In this document: in pieces, positions 48,612 through 60,721 of the stretch | Layout of the letters: each line of letters begins with the position of its first letter | How positions within the stretch are numbered: position 1 is the stretch's first letter | Assembly (NCBI GenBank): GCA_021234155.1 | Contig: JAJEKV010000013.1 | Location: forward strand, 14,549,877 to 14,613,876 | Source of the DNA: Isoetes taiwanensis | Lineage: Eukaryota; Streptophyta; Lycopodiopsida; Isoetales; Isoetaceae | Length of the DNA: 64,000 nucleotides | Direction of reading: 5' to 3' | Made by a program: the position numbers and the translations under genes | Notes under the pieces: model-generated | Told to the model about the DNA's origin: nothing | Databases searched by the model: none | What the model saw: the letters and a program-made list of their open reading frames with translations, nothing else

Positions 48612-49498
48612 AAGGAAGAGTGACTTGTTTCAGCCATTAAACCCTCTCCCTTCAAACCTGCAAGTCTACATGCCCATGCTTGGCGATAGAAAAGCGATTA
48701 CAAACGTAATATACACTAGTTGCCCATGCGCGCATAGACAGGGATAAAATATGTCTATGTGCGCATACTTCAATACGAAAAGTAGATGCCACACAACCAA
48801 GAAACATTACAAAATATTAGACATTATCTCCACAAGTCAATGCCTGCAACCAAAACCAGATGTATATGCAAGAATTCATAGACGAAAAGCAAAGTACCTA
48901 ACACAATATAAATACGAAAACATATGGAGGCATTTGCACATACAGACGATACTCCAAGGCGCTCGACCTCCGCCTAGAAATTTGCTCTTCCGTTTCGAAC
49001 TGTAGCATCTCCATAGCGTTCTGCATAGCGTCGCCAAACATGACAGGTGGAAGGTACGTAAACATCTCAGCCAGTAGCAGTTTATAGTACTTGTTAGAAA
49101 TTTTATACCAAATGTAGCCCGTTTAGGGTCTTTTGGTTAGTGTCGAAGATAGTTGATTTTTAGCTTTTTGGACATCTTGTTTGCCGAATTTCTTCTTGGG
49201 CAGTAGCATTTAGTGTTTTTTTCTTTCATAGTCTATGCGCGCATAGGCATTCTGTCTTTTTTCTTATTATTGTTTTTGCGCGCACAGGCATATTGTTTTT
49301 GCGCGCACAGGCACCAACATTTTTAGCAACCCTTGTCTATGCGCGCATAGGCATTTACCTTTTATCCTGCCATTGTTTATGCGCGCATAGGCATAATGTT
49401 TTTCAGTTGCAGTTGTCCATGCGCGCATAGGCCTTTCCAATGTTAGATCTGCTTGTGCTTTTTCTACTTGATCTTTTAATATGTTTTTTCTGTCTTGT
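48612..49498. promoter_or_regulatory. Divergent intergenic region with a cluster of TATGCGCGCATA palindromes
   Basis: This segment lies between the two divergent transposon genes. Palindromes or close variants lie at about 48725 (CATGCGCGCATAG), 48756, 49233, 49276, 49298, 49336, 49378 and 49418, mostly followed by GGC. The regular CTATGCGCGCATAGGC form suggests protein binding sites, either for transposase or for control of both genes. First exons of either gene may also lie here but were not resolved. Confidence 0.6.
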
Positions 49499-50153
49499 AG
49501 AACCAAGAAAAATCCTGAAGCAGGCTCCTCCCACAAGGCTGCCAAGAAGAGGAAGCCGACAAAGGCTAAGAATCAACCGAAGGGTGATGCACCTACACCA
49601 TTCATGATCACTGAGGACGGTTCCTATTTCTGTAAGGACCAGCAGTGGCTACTTGTTAGAGGAACTGGTGAGCCTGCGACGGCCCATTTTTTGTATCTGT
49701 ACATTTGTGACAGTTTTGGTAAAGAATCCAAAGAGTTGGACAGCTTCAAGAGATGTGGCAGGTTAATAGATACCGAGCTCTTCGGTATGTATCATATTAA
49801 CTGCACCACAACGACTAAGGGGGCTCAACATGTTTACTCGGTGGACCCCCATTTCTTTAAGCTCAGTCTGTCGTCTCCCGAGGACATGCAGGGTTACATT
49901 CAGGCCCGAATGAAAGCAAAAATTGTAAGTATTGTCTATGCGCGCATAGCCTAAAAACTTTAATGTTCTTCTTGCGCTAATGGAATGTTACTTTCCAGGA
50001 TCTTGTCACCATTTTGAAGGACCTGCTATTGTGCAAGGATCCTATTTTAACTTCTAGTGCCTCTGTTCCTAAATTATTGAAAGATGCAATGCCCTCTGTT
50101 CCAAAACTTACACTTTCTAAAGCAACGGGGAGCGCCACTTTGCATCTGGTCGA

Positions 50154-50238
50154 AGATGTGGAAGAGGAGGAAGAAGTAGAGGAAATCGAAGAGGAGGATG
50201 TAGAGGAGGATGTAGAGGAGGAAGAGGAGGAGCCACCT
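50154..50238 (+). other. Acidic low-complexity segment within the ParB-like gene
   Basis: GAG/GAA-rich codons encode a nearly uninterrupted run of Glu with Val and Asp, followed by a basic PKKKGKRNYYK stretch that could act as a nuclear localisation signal. Such acidic/basic pairs are common in chromatin-associated proteins. Confidence 0.7.
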
Positions 50239-51690
50239 AAAAAGAAAGGAAAGAGAAACTACTACAAGGCTGGCCTGGTTACCACCACCGAACCTCCACT
50301 CTCAAAAGCTGCCAGGAAGGCCCTTAAGCAAGTTTTGCCGTCAGGACCGGGCACGAAGATAGCAATTAAGGAGAAGGACATGGCATCTAAGAAGCTCGAG
50401 GAAATTGAGCTGAGATGTCGTGTACCCGGCATCATGCATCTCTCAGGACCTGCGGTGAAGCTTGCACCTAAGGACGAGCAAGGTGTAAGACAATTGCAAG
50501 TCCAGAAAATTTTACAAAGGGCCACTTAAGCGCAGACCGAAAGAAAGAATAAGAGACAGGCCGAATGCAGCAACAGCTCCACATATATGTATAGTTGATC
50601 CTGCCCAGTGCAATGATAAGGAGCTGTTTGTTAAGGAAGAGGACGAGAACTACAAATACTATGTTTTAGGGGGCACCCACAGTTTCAAGGCAAGAAGACA
50701 GCTATACAAGGAAACAAAGGAGCACTGCTTCTCACAAATCTTTGCCTTTGTTTACGTGGGTGTCACCGACTCGAGGCAAAGTCGCTTGCAATGAGCCACA
50801 ACGTGGACAATGAGTATCGGATGAGTATGAGCTTCACGGATAAAATTAAATTCATGCACAAGGAATATGAACTCTTCCGTTGAGCATCAAGGTGAGGCGG
50901 CATAGCACTACCACAGCCCCCCATGACCTCTATGCGCATAGCGCACTTTGCGCGATAGCACTACCAGCAGTCCCTCACTCCCATGCTATGCGCCGCATAG
51001 CACGTGAGTGAGGGATTTATCTTTGTTTCTTACAAATTGTTTTCGGCTTTTCGTAAAAAGAAAGACCCCATGCCACCGGCTTTTTGAACATGGTCCGGCT
51101 AGCTAAGGAGGAGCGGTCAAAGCTGAAAAAGTCTCAAGAAGCTGAACAGAGTTTGGTGCCTTCCGAATTTGAAAGATTTGATATGTTTGGCCAGAATTGT
51201 CTTTATCAGGTGTATCGTGGGAATTGTGTCAAACTCGACCACACTTTGAGACCTGGCAACTATTCCTTGTGCATTGGCGGCGACATACCTTACGGGTTTA
51301 AGTTGCTCGGCGGTAGTGGTGATGACTCACCATTTACGTCGCGGAGTTTGATTCTTTTTGGGAAGGTTTGTTAAGATAAACACTGCTCCGCTCTGGAGGA
51401 TTGTCGTCTTCCACTCCACTAACCAGGCCGGTATGGTGCAAGCGGCTATGAAGACCCACTGCAAGGCTGGTTACGAGGCTGCCATATGGTAAGCGTCTAG
51501 TTGTTTTCTCCATGCGGGCATAGCGAATACAAAAGTATTTCCTTTCTTTGCAGGTTAAAGACGAATATTAGGGGAGGTGGTGGTGCTAGACTTGTCAACG
51601 TGTGGGAGCAGATTCACATAGGCTACCATAGCGTATCTGGGCAGAGAAGCCAAATGCACTATAACACTGCTGGCATGGATTTTCGCAATG

Positions 51691-54275
51691 TGTAACGAGC
51701 TTGGCCCATTAGCAGGCATGTAGTTTACATTTTATTATTGATGCTTATGGAGAATATTCTAATTGATCATTACATGAGAAATACATATTATGTATAAGGA
51801 GTTTATACTAAATTCATGTGATAAAATCAAAGGGCATCAGTTTGTATGAGGGTTTCTGGAAGAAGGCAGAAGGAGCAAATTTTGGGCAGTTTTGCTGACC
51901 GAACTTTAGAGCATCATATCTCGGAAACCCGAGATCCAATTCAGGTAATTTTTACTTTGTTGGAAAGGTTTTCAAATCAGCTTTCCGGATTGGGTCTGAT
52001 AAGGCCGAAATTCATCCGGATGAGGGAGATATGGCAGAAATAGTGAAGCTGTATCAGAATTGACTGCGCCAATGTATCTTTTTGTGCAGCTTGCTTCCTG
52101 GAGATAGGAGCTGAAAGGAGGGGATATTTTGAGAGAAAAACAGGTGCAAGGAGTCAAAGGATCATCATTGAAGTGGTTCTCAGGTGGGTGGTTTGCCGCT
52201 TACACCAGGGGAAGCTTAGATTGCGTAGATTGTTCTTGTTGTTAAAAGAGAATCGTGATTTAATGATTTGAATTAAGAGTATAAAGAATCTGGGTGATCC
52301 TGAATGTGATGATATGGGATTGAATGTATTTTGCCATCTTGGTATATACAAAGAAGTAAGAACTAAGCTAAGCTTATTGTAAGAAGCCCTGGGAATAGTC
52401 CTTGATATTGTAGATAGTAGGGCAAACCTTGTATATAGTAAATGGAATCACGGCAACAAAGAATATAGAGATTGTTCTCGCTTGGAGAAGCGAGGAACTC
52501 AATTAGAACCTTGAGTTCATGTAGCTTATGGGAGCTGCATGGAGGTTCTAACAAGGGCATGGAAGGCACCATCGGCTCCATGAGATAAAAAAACTAATTT
52601 AGAAAATAGATAGAGATGTATATATACCTTTGGTGATTATTAGATTGAAGTTAAGATGCTAAGATAAAATACGATAGGGAATTGCACCGCTAAGGAACAA
52701 CCGTGTATCGTTAATCTTTCGGTTCGATAGTAAGAGATGTCAAAAGGCCTAAAGAAGCTTATGGGGGCTTCTTCAAGTATGGCAATGGCATGGAGAATTG
52801 GCCAAATAAAATGCTAAGTTATGTAATTAATTTATTAGTAAGAAAAAGAAGCTAATATATTGAATTGCATATGAGTATTCTCAGAAGATATTCACTCCTT
52901 ATGGGGGAGTGATTTTTGGGAAAGCATCTTTGGTAGAAGTATGTTGTAGTCGTTAGGTGATCCTTATACCTTATATGGATGTAAAAGGGATATCATGCTT
53001 GTTTGGAAATAGGACATTATGACATCCTAGAATAAGCTTTTCCTATGGGGAGGAAAATGCTAGACCTTTTATGTGTTCTTATATAATATATTTAGACGTG
53101 CTAAATGCTTGAATACCATGGTGATGTGTCAAGGTTGCATTATGTTAGAATGTGCTTGTTGAATATTTGACATCATGTGGTAGAACATGAATGTGATCTG
53201 TCTATGATATCATTGCAAATGTTGACATTATTCTATGTTGTTCCTGGGTAAATGCATAGGCAATGCATGTGAATTATGACTCTTGATTCTTGGAGCATAT
53301 GATGATGAACATGGTTTAAGCTCTGATATGTGGGCATATGCTAAGTTCTTGGCTGATACATGAGTGCATAATCTCCGGGGCCGGAGTCCATTTGCGGTGG
53401 CTTGGACTTGCGGTTGTTCTTGTTCTTGACATCGGGCGTTGTCACCCCGCGGTGAGGGTGCTTCGTCGCGCTACATGGCTTGGAAGTGGTCCCCTAGTGC
53501 TGGGACGCAGCTAGGAGGGTGTGTACACATGAGGCTTACCCCACCAGTATTTCTTTGTAGGGGCTCGATCAGCCCGGTGGCCTTCATAGAACCGAGGAGT
53601 AGGCCTTTGCATGTTTATGGATATCTCATGGTTCTTCATGGTCTCATGATTATCTCTTGGTTATTGTAAGGTTATGACATGTGCATTTACATCTTATTTG
53701 GATGGCTTGATGGTGTTTTGATTCTTATTAGCATTGCTCATGTTATGTGCTAATACTACATTCTTTGGTTCCTAGCATAGAGGAATTCTTAGGTAAGGCA
53801 TCTAAGTCCGAGAATTACTATTGTGATTAGTACATCGTACATGTTTCTTGTTGATTACGCCATCATTTTCTAAATGCCTCAAACCTCCACTTAGTCTTTA
53901 AGACTAACCCCACGTGTTCATGGTGTAGCGGTTTAGTAGCGAGTAATGTAGCGGGGGCAATTGAAGGGCACAAGCTGGCGTGCGATCTTCACTTATGGGA
54001 AGTTTGTATGCCTTTAGAAAGGCCTTATCATTCCTGGAGCTTATGGATATTAAAACGCATATCATTATCTTGTATATGCCATAGAGTGCTATCATGTTTC
54101 AAATATGTATGTACTTCTAACTGTGGATTTGAAGACAAAGATTCAATTCTTTACCAAGATTTCTTCAATAGAGTTACGTTATTCAACTCATGGATAACAA
54201 TTTATCATTGACTCATGCAATGTTAGATGGGATTTCGGGTTACCGGAGGGTTAACCTTGGGGCAGGCCAGTATGA
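51691..54275 (+). repeat. 5' LTR of the LARD-like element
   Basis: About 2.58 kb, nearly identical to 57128-59703. The right edge is blurred (CCAGTATGAG against CCCGTTACA) but must lie just before the PBS at 54277. Open frames inside it (51846-52043, 53439-53669, 54008-54211) recur in the other LTR with frame breaks and are not genes. Confidence 0.92.
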
Positions 54276-54276
54276 G

Positions 54277-54288
54277 TTGGTATCGAGC
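54277..54288 (+). other. Primer binding site of the LARD-like element
   Basis: TTGGTATCGAGC follows the 5' LTR by one or two bases and is close to the initiator-Met tRNA complement. Confidence 0.75.
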
Positions 54289-57127
54289 AAGGTTGGATCA
54301 TTGGTGTTGATATGGTGGATTAGAAATTTCAGCTGAGGTTATTGGTTGTTGGATGGTGCTAATGATGATATTTCAGATCATATGGGGACGATGATCTAGG
54401 ATGTGTAATGGATCCCATCAAGTATGGAAATGTAATGACATGATACCCTAATATTGATTTATTTAATTATATTTTATGTGGTAGATAACTCGGTGGGATG
54501 CATGTGATCAAGGAACGAATCTTAGTTCAATCTTGTACAAAACATGAAGGACGCTTCTGTAAACGCGTCTTCATGTGGAGCATGAACGGTGAGGTGGATG
54601 ATGTGAAGGTATGGTTTTTACATTTGCTTATTTTTCTACAATTGGTAGATGATCGAAAGTGGTACAATTGGAATAAAGTGGGAAAAGAATGTCAAAGCAG
54701 AATATAATTATCTATGAAGGTGAGCTTTCCTTATCAAATCAGGTGAGTTATTTCTACATTAAGGAGATGTTAAGTGGCTTGCTGAGTTGATGCTTCTGGA
54801 TCTTTGAGTATGAGGTGATAATATATCCTCGCCTATTGTTCTTGACTCAACTTGAGATAGGTTATAATTGAGTGCACGATAACAAGAATGCACCTAAAAT
54901 AAGCTACAAGCTGAAGATAAGTTGCCTGGATTGCATATGATGGTTTAGGTTGTGAAAATGGCTAGTTTGAAAATATTATATAGATAGTTATGGAATTGAC
55001 ATAGAAGAAAATGCCATTATCCTATACAATGACTCTAGTTGGAGATCAAAGTTTGGTGCATGTTCTTGTAAGCAGTCTTTTGTGCATGTTTCCATCCAAG
55101 GTTATACTTGAAGTAGGATTTGGAGGATTGTAGACGATTCTTATATTTGTTGAGGTAAAAAAGTAAGTGTTTTTCAGAACACACAGATCTGATCAATGGA
55201 TTGAGTAAATAGAGAATGATCCTAAACGTTTGGTCAAGATATATTGAGAAGTAGACATAGTAGTGGAACCTAAAAGTATAAGGACATACTTGAGCTGAGG
55301 TGAAAGGAAATGCTATAGCAAGGTGAAATGCCACATTTGAAATTATATAATTTGATAGGAAGGATCTACAGCAATATGCCCAAGAAGTTGGGGTTACTGT
55401 CTATATACTTGTGCTCTCTTATCGAGTCTTTTGAGAGATATATTAGAAGGATGTTAATTTCATCACAATCTATCAAGGAAAATAAGCATCTGTTGGGGAT
55501 TCCATCATTGAATTCTTGCTAGTGACGGAAGGAAACTTGATGGTTTGAATAGTTTGGATTGGTTCGATGTATTCTAGCTCGGATTAGTAAAGAAGCTAAT
55601 TGGATTATGCGTGAGAACATGCCAGCAATTTTCGAGTGTAAGAATAGAGGTTTTGTTTGATATATCAGATAAAGGCTTTTATAGCTTGACTGATGTGCAG
55701 GAAAAGTTAAGCGGCTGCAGAATAGAAATTAACCTATGTAATGGGCGTGGATTTATAGAGCAGATGAGCAATGTCTATCGAAATTACTTTTATAGCTTAA
55801 GGTACTTGATTATTCCCGATATGTTAAATAGGCTTCTTTGAGAGATTCTATATTGTAGACTATGATTGCAATCATTCTAGGCTCTCTTATATTGATTGTA
55901 TGTGCTTTATAACCTTGCGATACTCAGACTGGCGGACTTAACTATGTATTCTACTTGTCACTTTTTGGATTTGGCCACCCAAGAAGTTTCGTGTGAGTAC
56001 ATATTGAGTTCGATCTGAGCATCTATGTTGCCATGGTGGGCTTAGTATTTTAATGTATAGAACCCTCTATAAAAAAAAAAAAATGCTAGATTCATTCTGT
56101 GGGTGAAGTTGCATTAGGCTTGGTTGGGTTATACTTAAATTTTTTTTGCATTATATGCATAAGCATAGACATAGTTAGTAACAATTGAGTTTGATTCCAA
56201 GCTATGTATGCATAATTCATCATTATTATCTTTGTCAAGCTAGGCAAGTTTGGAAAGATATGAGGTGGTTTGTCTGATAAACCATTTAGCACTTGAGTAT
56301 TCTGCGGCGACTTGTGCTTGGTAAGGCCATAGCAGTGTCATGGAAGGATCTTTATTTCATGTTAAGTGTTTTGATTAAGATGCCACATATAAAGAAGCTT
56401 ACTTATTTATGAGAAGTATTTATTGGTGAGATATCTCTACGGGTATCCTCTAAATTGTAAGGCGAGATGGAGCCTCTTGGAATTATTTTGAGCTGTATTT
56501 TCTTACCTAATTCAAGTAAAGCTATCTATGCATGTTCTGGATCATGGAACATAGTTAATTTTGAAGAAGCACGTTAATGGATTTAAAGAGATAAATGGCA
56601 TCTGGGTGATGTTCAGAGGAGGCATAAGTAGCCAAGATTATTTATCCTTAGCATGAGCTATTTACGGGCAAGTGCTTAATCGATATTGTCAAGGGCTTCA
56701 AGACGAAGATGGTTTAATGGCATATGTGGTTTACAATGATATGTTGAGAAGAAAAGTAGCTAGCTCCTTGCATTGGTTTCAAGCTTGTAATTTCATTTGT
56801 TACAATGCATGTATGATTTTCATTCAACTAAGGAAATGTGGTGCTCCAATGTGAAAATGGAAGTCTAGATGGGTTTGATTCCTTGGGATAAAGATCTTAA
56901 TGTTGAAGAAGATTGATGCAGTATAAGCAAGCCTGGTCAACTCATTGATTATGTGGGAAGAAATTATTATATTCATGACACCAAAGAAGGGAAGAAAGAA
57001 TAATTATGATGATAAGTCGTCGTTATTATATCGTTGGTCATGAAAGTTTAACTCTATGATCGATTGGATACTCCGTTATTTTTGGAGCGACCCATGAGGA
57101 CAAGGGTTAAATTTTAGAAGGGGAGAA
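54289..57127 (+). other. Non-coding interior of the LARD-like element
   Basis: Only short, motif-free open frames occur (for example 54498-54707 and 55611-55841). I see no zinc knuckle, DSG protease, YxDD or integrase signature on either strand. It would depend on proteins from another element for mobility. Confidence 0.8.
57116..57127 (+). other. Polypurine tract of the LARD-like element
   Basis: AGAAGGGGAGAA directly adjoins the TGTAAC start of the 3' LTR, as expected for the plus-strand primer. Confidence 0.85.
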
Positions 57128-59703
57128 TGTAACGAGCTTGGCCCATTAGCAGGCATGTAGTTTACATTTTATTATTGATGCTTATGGAGAATATTCTAAT
57201 TGATCATTACATGAGAAATACATATTATGTATAAGGAGTTTATACTAAATTCATGTGATAAAATCAAAGGGCATCAGTTTGTATGAGGGTTTTTACGGAA
57301 GAAGGCGGAAGGAGCAAATTTTGGGCAGTTTTGCTGACCGAACTTTAGAACATCATATCTCGGAAACCCGAGATCCAATTCAGGTAATTTTTACTTTGTT
57401 GGAAAGGTTTTCAAATCAGCTTTCCGGATTGGGTCTGATAAGGCCGAAATTCATCCGGATGAGGGAGATATGGCAGAAATAGTGAAGCTGTATCAGAATT
57501 GACTGCGCCAATGTATCTTTTTGTGCAGCTTGCTTCCTGGAGATAGGAGCTGAAAGGAGGGGATATTTTGAGAGAAAAACAGGTGCAAGGAGTCAAAGGA
57601 TCATCATTGAAGTGGTTCTCAGGTGGGTGGTTTGCCGCTTACACCAGGGGAAGCTTAGATTGCGTAGATTGTTCTTGTTGTTAAAAAGAGAATCGTGATT
57701 TAATGATTTGAATTAAGAGTATAAAGAATCACGGGTGATCCCGAATGTGATGATATGGGATTGAATGTATTTTGCCATCTTGGTATATACAAAGAAGTAA
57801 GAACTAAGCTAAGCTTATTGTAAGAAGCCTGGGAATAGTCCTTGATATTGTAGATAGTAGGGCAAACCTTGTATATAGTAAATGGAATCCTGGCAACAGC
57901 AATATAGAGATTGTTCTGCTTGGAGAAGCCAGAACTCAATTAGAACCTTGAGTTCATGTAGCTTATGGGAGCTGCATGGAGGTTCTAACAAGGGCATGGA
58001 AGGCACCATCGGCTCCATGAGATAAAAAAACTAATTTAGAAAATAGATAGAGATGTATATATACCTTTGGTGATTATTAGATTGAAGTTAAGATGCTAAG
58101 ATAAAATACGATAGGGAATTGCACCGCTAAGGAACAACCGTATACGTTAATCTTTCAGTTCGATAGTAAGAGATGTCAAAAGGCCTAAAGAAGCTTATGG
58201 GGGCTTCTTCAGTATGGCAATGGCATGGAGAATTGCTGGCCAAATAAAATGCTAAGTTATGTAATTAATTTATTAGTAAGAAAAAGAAGCTAATATATTG
58301 AATTGCATATGAGTATTCTGTAAGATATTCACTCCTTATGGGGGGAGTGATTTTGGGAAAGCATGCTGGTAGAAGTATGTTGTAGTCGTTAGGTGATCCT
58401 TATACCTTATATGGATGTAAAAGGGATATCATGCTTGTTTGGAAATAGGACATTATGACATCCTAGAATAAGCTTTTCCTATGGGAGGAAAATGCTAGAC
58501 CTTTTATGTGTTCTTATATAATATATTTAGACGTGCTAAATGCTTGAATACCATGGTGATGTGTCAAGGTTGCATTATGTTAGAATGTGCTTGTTGAATA
58601 TTTGACATCATGTGGTAGAACATGAATGTGATCTGTCTATGATATCATTGCAAATGTTGACATTATTCTATGTTGTTCCTGGGTAAATGCATAGGCAATG
58701 CATGTGAATTATGACTCTTGATTCTTGGAGCATATGATGATGAACATGGTTTAAGCTCTGATATGTGGGCATATGCTAAGTTCTTGGCTGATACATGAGT
58801 GCATAATCTCCGGGGCCGGAGTCCATTTGCGGTGGCTTGGACTTGCGGTTGTTCTTGTTCTTGACATCGGGCGTTGTCACCCCAGCGAGGGTGCTTCGTC
58901 GCGCTACATGGCTTGGAAGTGGTCCCCTAGTGCTGGACGCAGGCTAGGAGGGTGTGTACACATGAGGCTTACCCTTGAAGTATTTCTTTGGGGCTAGTCC
59001 CCGGCCCGGGTGGCCTTCATAGAACCGGAGTAGGCACTGCATGTTTATGGATATCTCATGGTTCTTCATGGTCTCATGATTATCTCTTGGTTATTGTAAG
59101 GTTATGACATGTGCATTTACATCTTATTTGGATGGCTTGATGGTGTTTTGATTCTTATTAGCATTGCTCATGTTATGTGCTAATACTACATTGCTGGTTC
59201 CTAGCATAGAGGAATTCTTAGGTAAGGCATCTAAGTCCGAGAATTACTATTGTGATTAGTACATCGTACATGTTTCTTGTTGATTACGCCATCATTTTCT
59301 AAATGCCTCAAACCTCCACTTAGTCTTTAAGACTAACCCCACGTGTTCATGGTGTAGCGGTTTGAAGTAGCGAGAATGTAGCGGGGGGCAATTGAAGGGC
59401 ACAAGCTGCGTGCGATCTTCACTTATGGGAAGTTTGTATGCCTTTAGAAAGGCCTTATCATTCCTGGAGCTTATGGATATTAAACTGCATATCATTATCT
59501 TGTATATGCCATAGAGTGCTATCATGTTTCAAATATGTATGTACTTCTAACTGTGGATTTGAAGACAAAGATTCAATTCTTTACCAAGATTTCTTCAATA
59601 GAGTTACGTTATTCAACTCATGGATAACAATTTATCATTGACTCATGCAATGTTAGATGGGATTTCGGGTTACCTGGAGGGTTAACCCGGCAGGCCCGTT
59701 ACA
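57128..59703 (+). repeat. 3' LTR of the LARD-like element
   Basis: 2576 bp, TG...CA ends, followed by the CAATG target duplication. Differences from the 5' LTR are few and concentrate at CTG/CAG/CGG-containing spots, e.g. GCATGCTGG against GCATCTTTGG. Confidence 0.93.
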
Positions 59704-59708
59704 CAATG

Positions 59709-60241
59709 CGTTTCAATGCCCAGCAGTCTTACAAAAGCTTACAGACCCAATTCACGGGGACGCATTGTCAATCCCTACCGTAAGCCTCGAGACTAATTAA
59801 CACGCTTACGGACATGTTCTCGCAACACGGAGATTGGGTCGCGTTGACGCATTTTCGAGGATCCGCACCACGTTGGCTTGTGCATTACGAAGGGCCGCGA
59901 ATCGCGTAGCCATTGACGCCGGACGCAGGATGCGTTAGCATACATCAAGTCACGCGTCGGGTTTCCTTACACGCCTTTAGGACGAAAAACAGGAACTTGG
60001 GATCAAGGATAAGGATGGTGTTCCGCCTTCTCTGTTCGAGAGCTGTGTGCCTCCTCTTACGGGAACACCGGCGATCAAAGCTGACTATGTTGAATTGATT
60101 CCGTCGAAGATCCACTTAAGGTCACAAGGTTGAAGGTCCGGCCGAGTCTGAGGAAAATCTAGAAGCTACTAAGCCTAAGTCTCCTGGAGGTTCTGAATCA
60201 GATGAGGAAATACCTGCAAAGGATGTTCCTTTGGATATTTA
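59709..60241 (+). pseudogene. 3' part of the ParB-like transposon gene beyond the nested element
   Basis: After the CAATG duplication the reading resumes from the exon at 51554-51690 (AFQCPAVLQKLTDPIHGDAL), with frame breaks after about 59790. The last segment (about 60120-60241) encodes a Glu/Pro/Ser-rich tail, EGPAESEENLEATKPKSPGG, and ends at TAA. It is probably the natural C-terminus of the gene. Confidence 0.55.
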
Positions 60242-60687
60242 AAATTTATGTTCCAAAAGTTAAACATTTTATTCTATGTGCCCTATTTTAAATGTAATAT
60301 ATTCCATTAATGATCATGTCTGTCTATGCCGCATAGACTTTTCTCTTTCGATTGCATTTTGTTGGTCTAAAAGTTTGTCTTTACTTTGTTTAAAAACAAG
60401 AAAACCTGCTTGTCTTCGAAATGTGGATTTCTTTAGGCTCACTGCGTTTTTTAAATAAATTATAATTTAATAAGGACTGTCTTCTCTATGCGCGCATAGG
60501 CTTTTCTCTTTTCAGTTGCATTTTTGTGCTCCAAAAAGTGTGTTTCTTACTTTGTCCAAAACCAAGAAAACCTGCTTGTCTTCGAAATGTTTTAGGCTCA
60601 CTGCGTTTTTTGGGCTTGTTTTTTTTTTAAAAATGGCTAAAATGCCAAATTTACGTGTTTTTGAAAAAGGAATCTGCAATTGCACCA
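60242..60687. other. Right subterminal region of the DNA transposon
   Basis: It is AT-rich and includes a perfect palindrome CTATGCGCGCATAG at about 60486-60499 and a one-base-deleted version near 60325. A duplicated phrase (AAAACAAGAAAACCTGCTTG and a version of it, each followed by TCTTCGAAATGT) occurs at about 60391 and 60560. Confidence 0.6.
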
Positions 60688-60721
60688 CAGGTCATTAGTG
60701 CGTTTGCTAGGTCACCTTGTT
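60688..60721 (-). repeat. Right terminal inverted repeat of the DNA transposon
   Basis: The reverse complement starts AACAAGGTGACCTAGCAAAC and matches the left end with one T/C difference over 34 bp. It is followed by G and the GTA target copy. Confidence 0.9.

Larger units (their letters stand above)
51691..59703 (+). mobile_element. LARD-like non-autonomous LTR retrotransposon
   Basis: The LTRs are 51691-about 54275 and 57128-59703 (about 2.58 kb each), starting TGTAACGAGC and ending GTTACA at the right. CAATG is duplicated exactly at 51686-51690 and 59704-59708. PBS TTGGTATCGAGC is at 54277-54288, and the polypurine tract AGAAGGGGAGAA at 57116-57127 abuts the 3' LTR. The 2.85-kb interior has no gag, protease, RT or integrase motif. 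Long LTRs with a non-coding interior define LARDs. The bases before the polypurine tract encode a short MRTRVKF-stop, which may be a relic of a Gypsy-type pol end. Near-identical LTRs indicate a young insertion. Confidence 0.93.
49499..60241 (+). pseudogene. ParB/sulfiredoxin-like transposon protein gene, interrupted
   Basis: Exons can be followed on the plus strand. 49499-49925 lies between TGTCTTGTAG and GTAAGT and has a basic start (KKRKPTKAK) and a compact domain (YFCKDQQWLLVRGTGEPATA). 49999-about 50890 has a long Glu-rich tract, then after a frameshift near 50520 a segment with YKYYVLGGTHSFKARRQLYK, FAFVYVGVTDS and LAMSHNVDNEYRMSMSFTDK, resembling the GG-H motif of ParB/sulfiredoxin-type domains. 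Pieces at about 51060-51375, 51376-51488 and 51554-51690 follow. The LARD-like element then interrupts the frame, and a Glu-rich C-terminus ends at TAA 60239-60241. The nuclease or DNA-binding role is inferred from the motif only. Confidence 0.55.

Noticed and set aside
51846-57482. Pair of similar proteins at 51846-52043 and 57255-57482, apparently duplicated genes
   Set aside because: They are the same part of the two LTRs of the LARD-like element, not genes.
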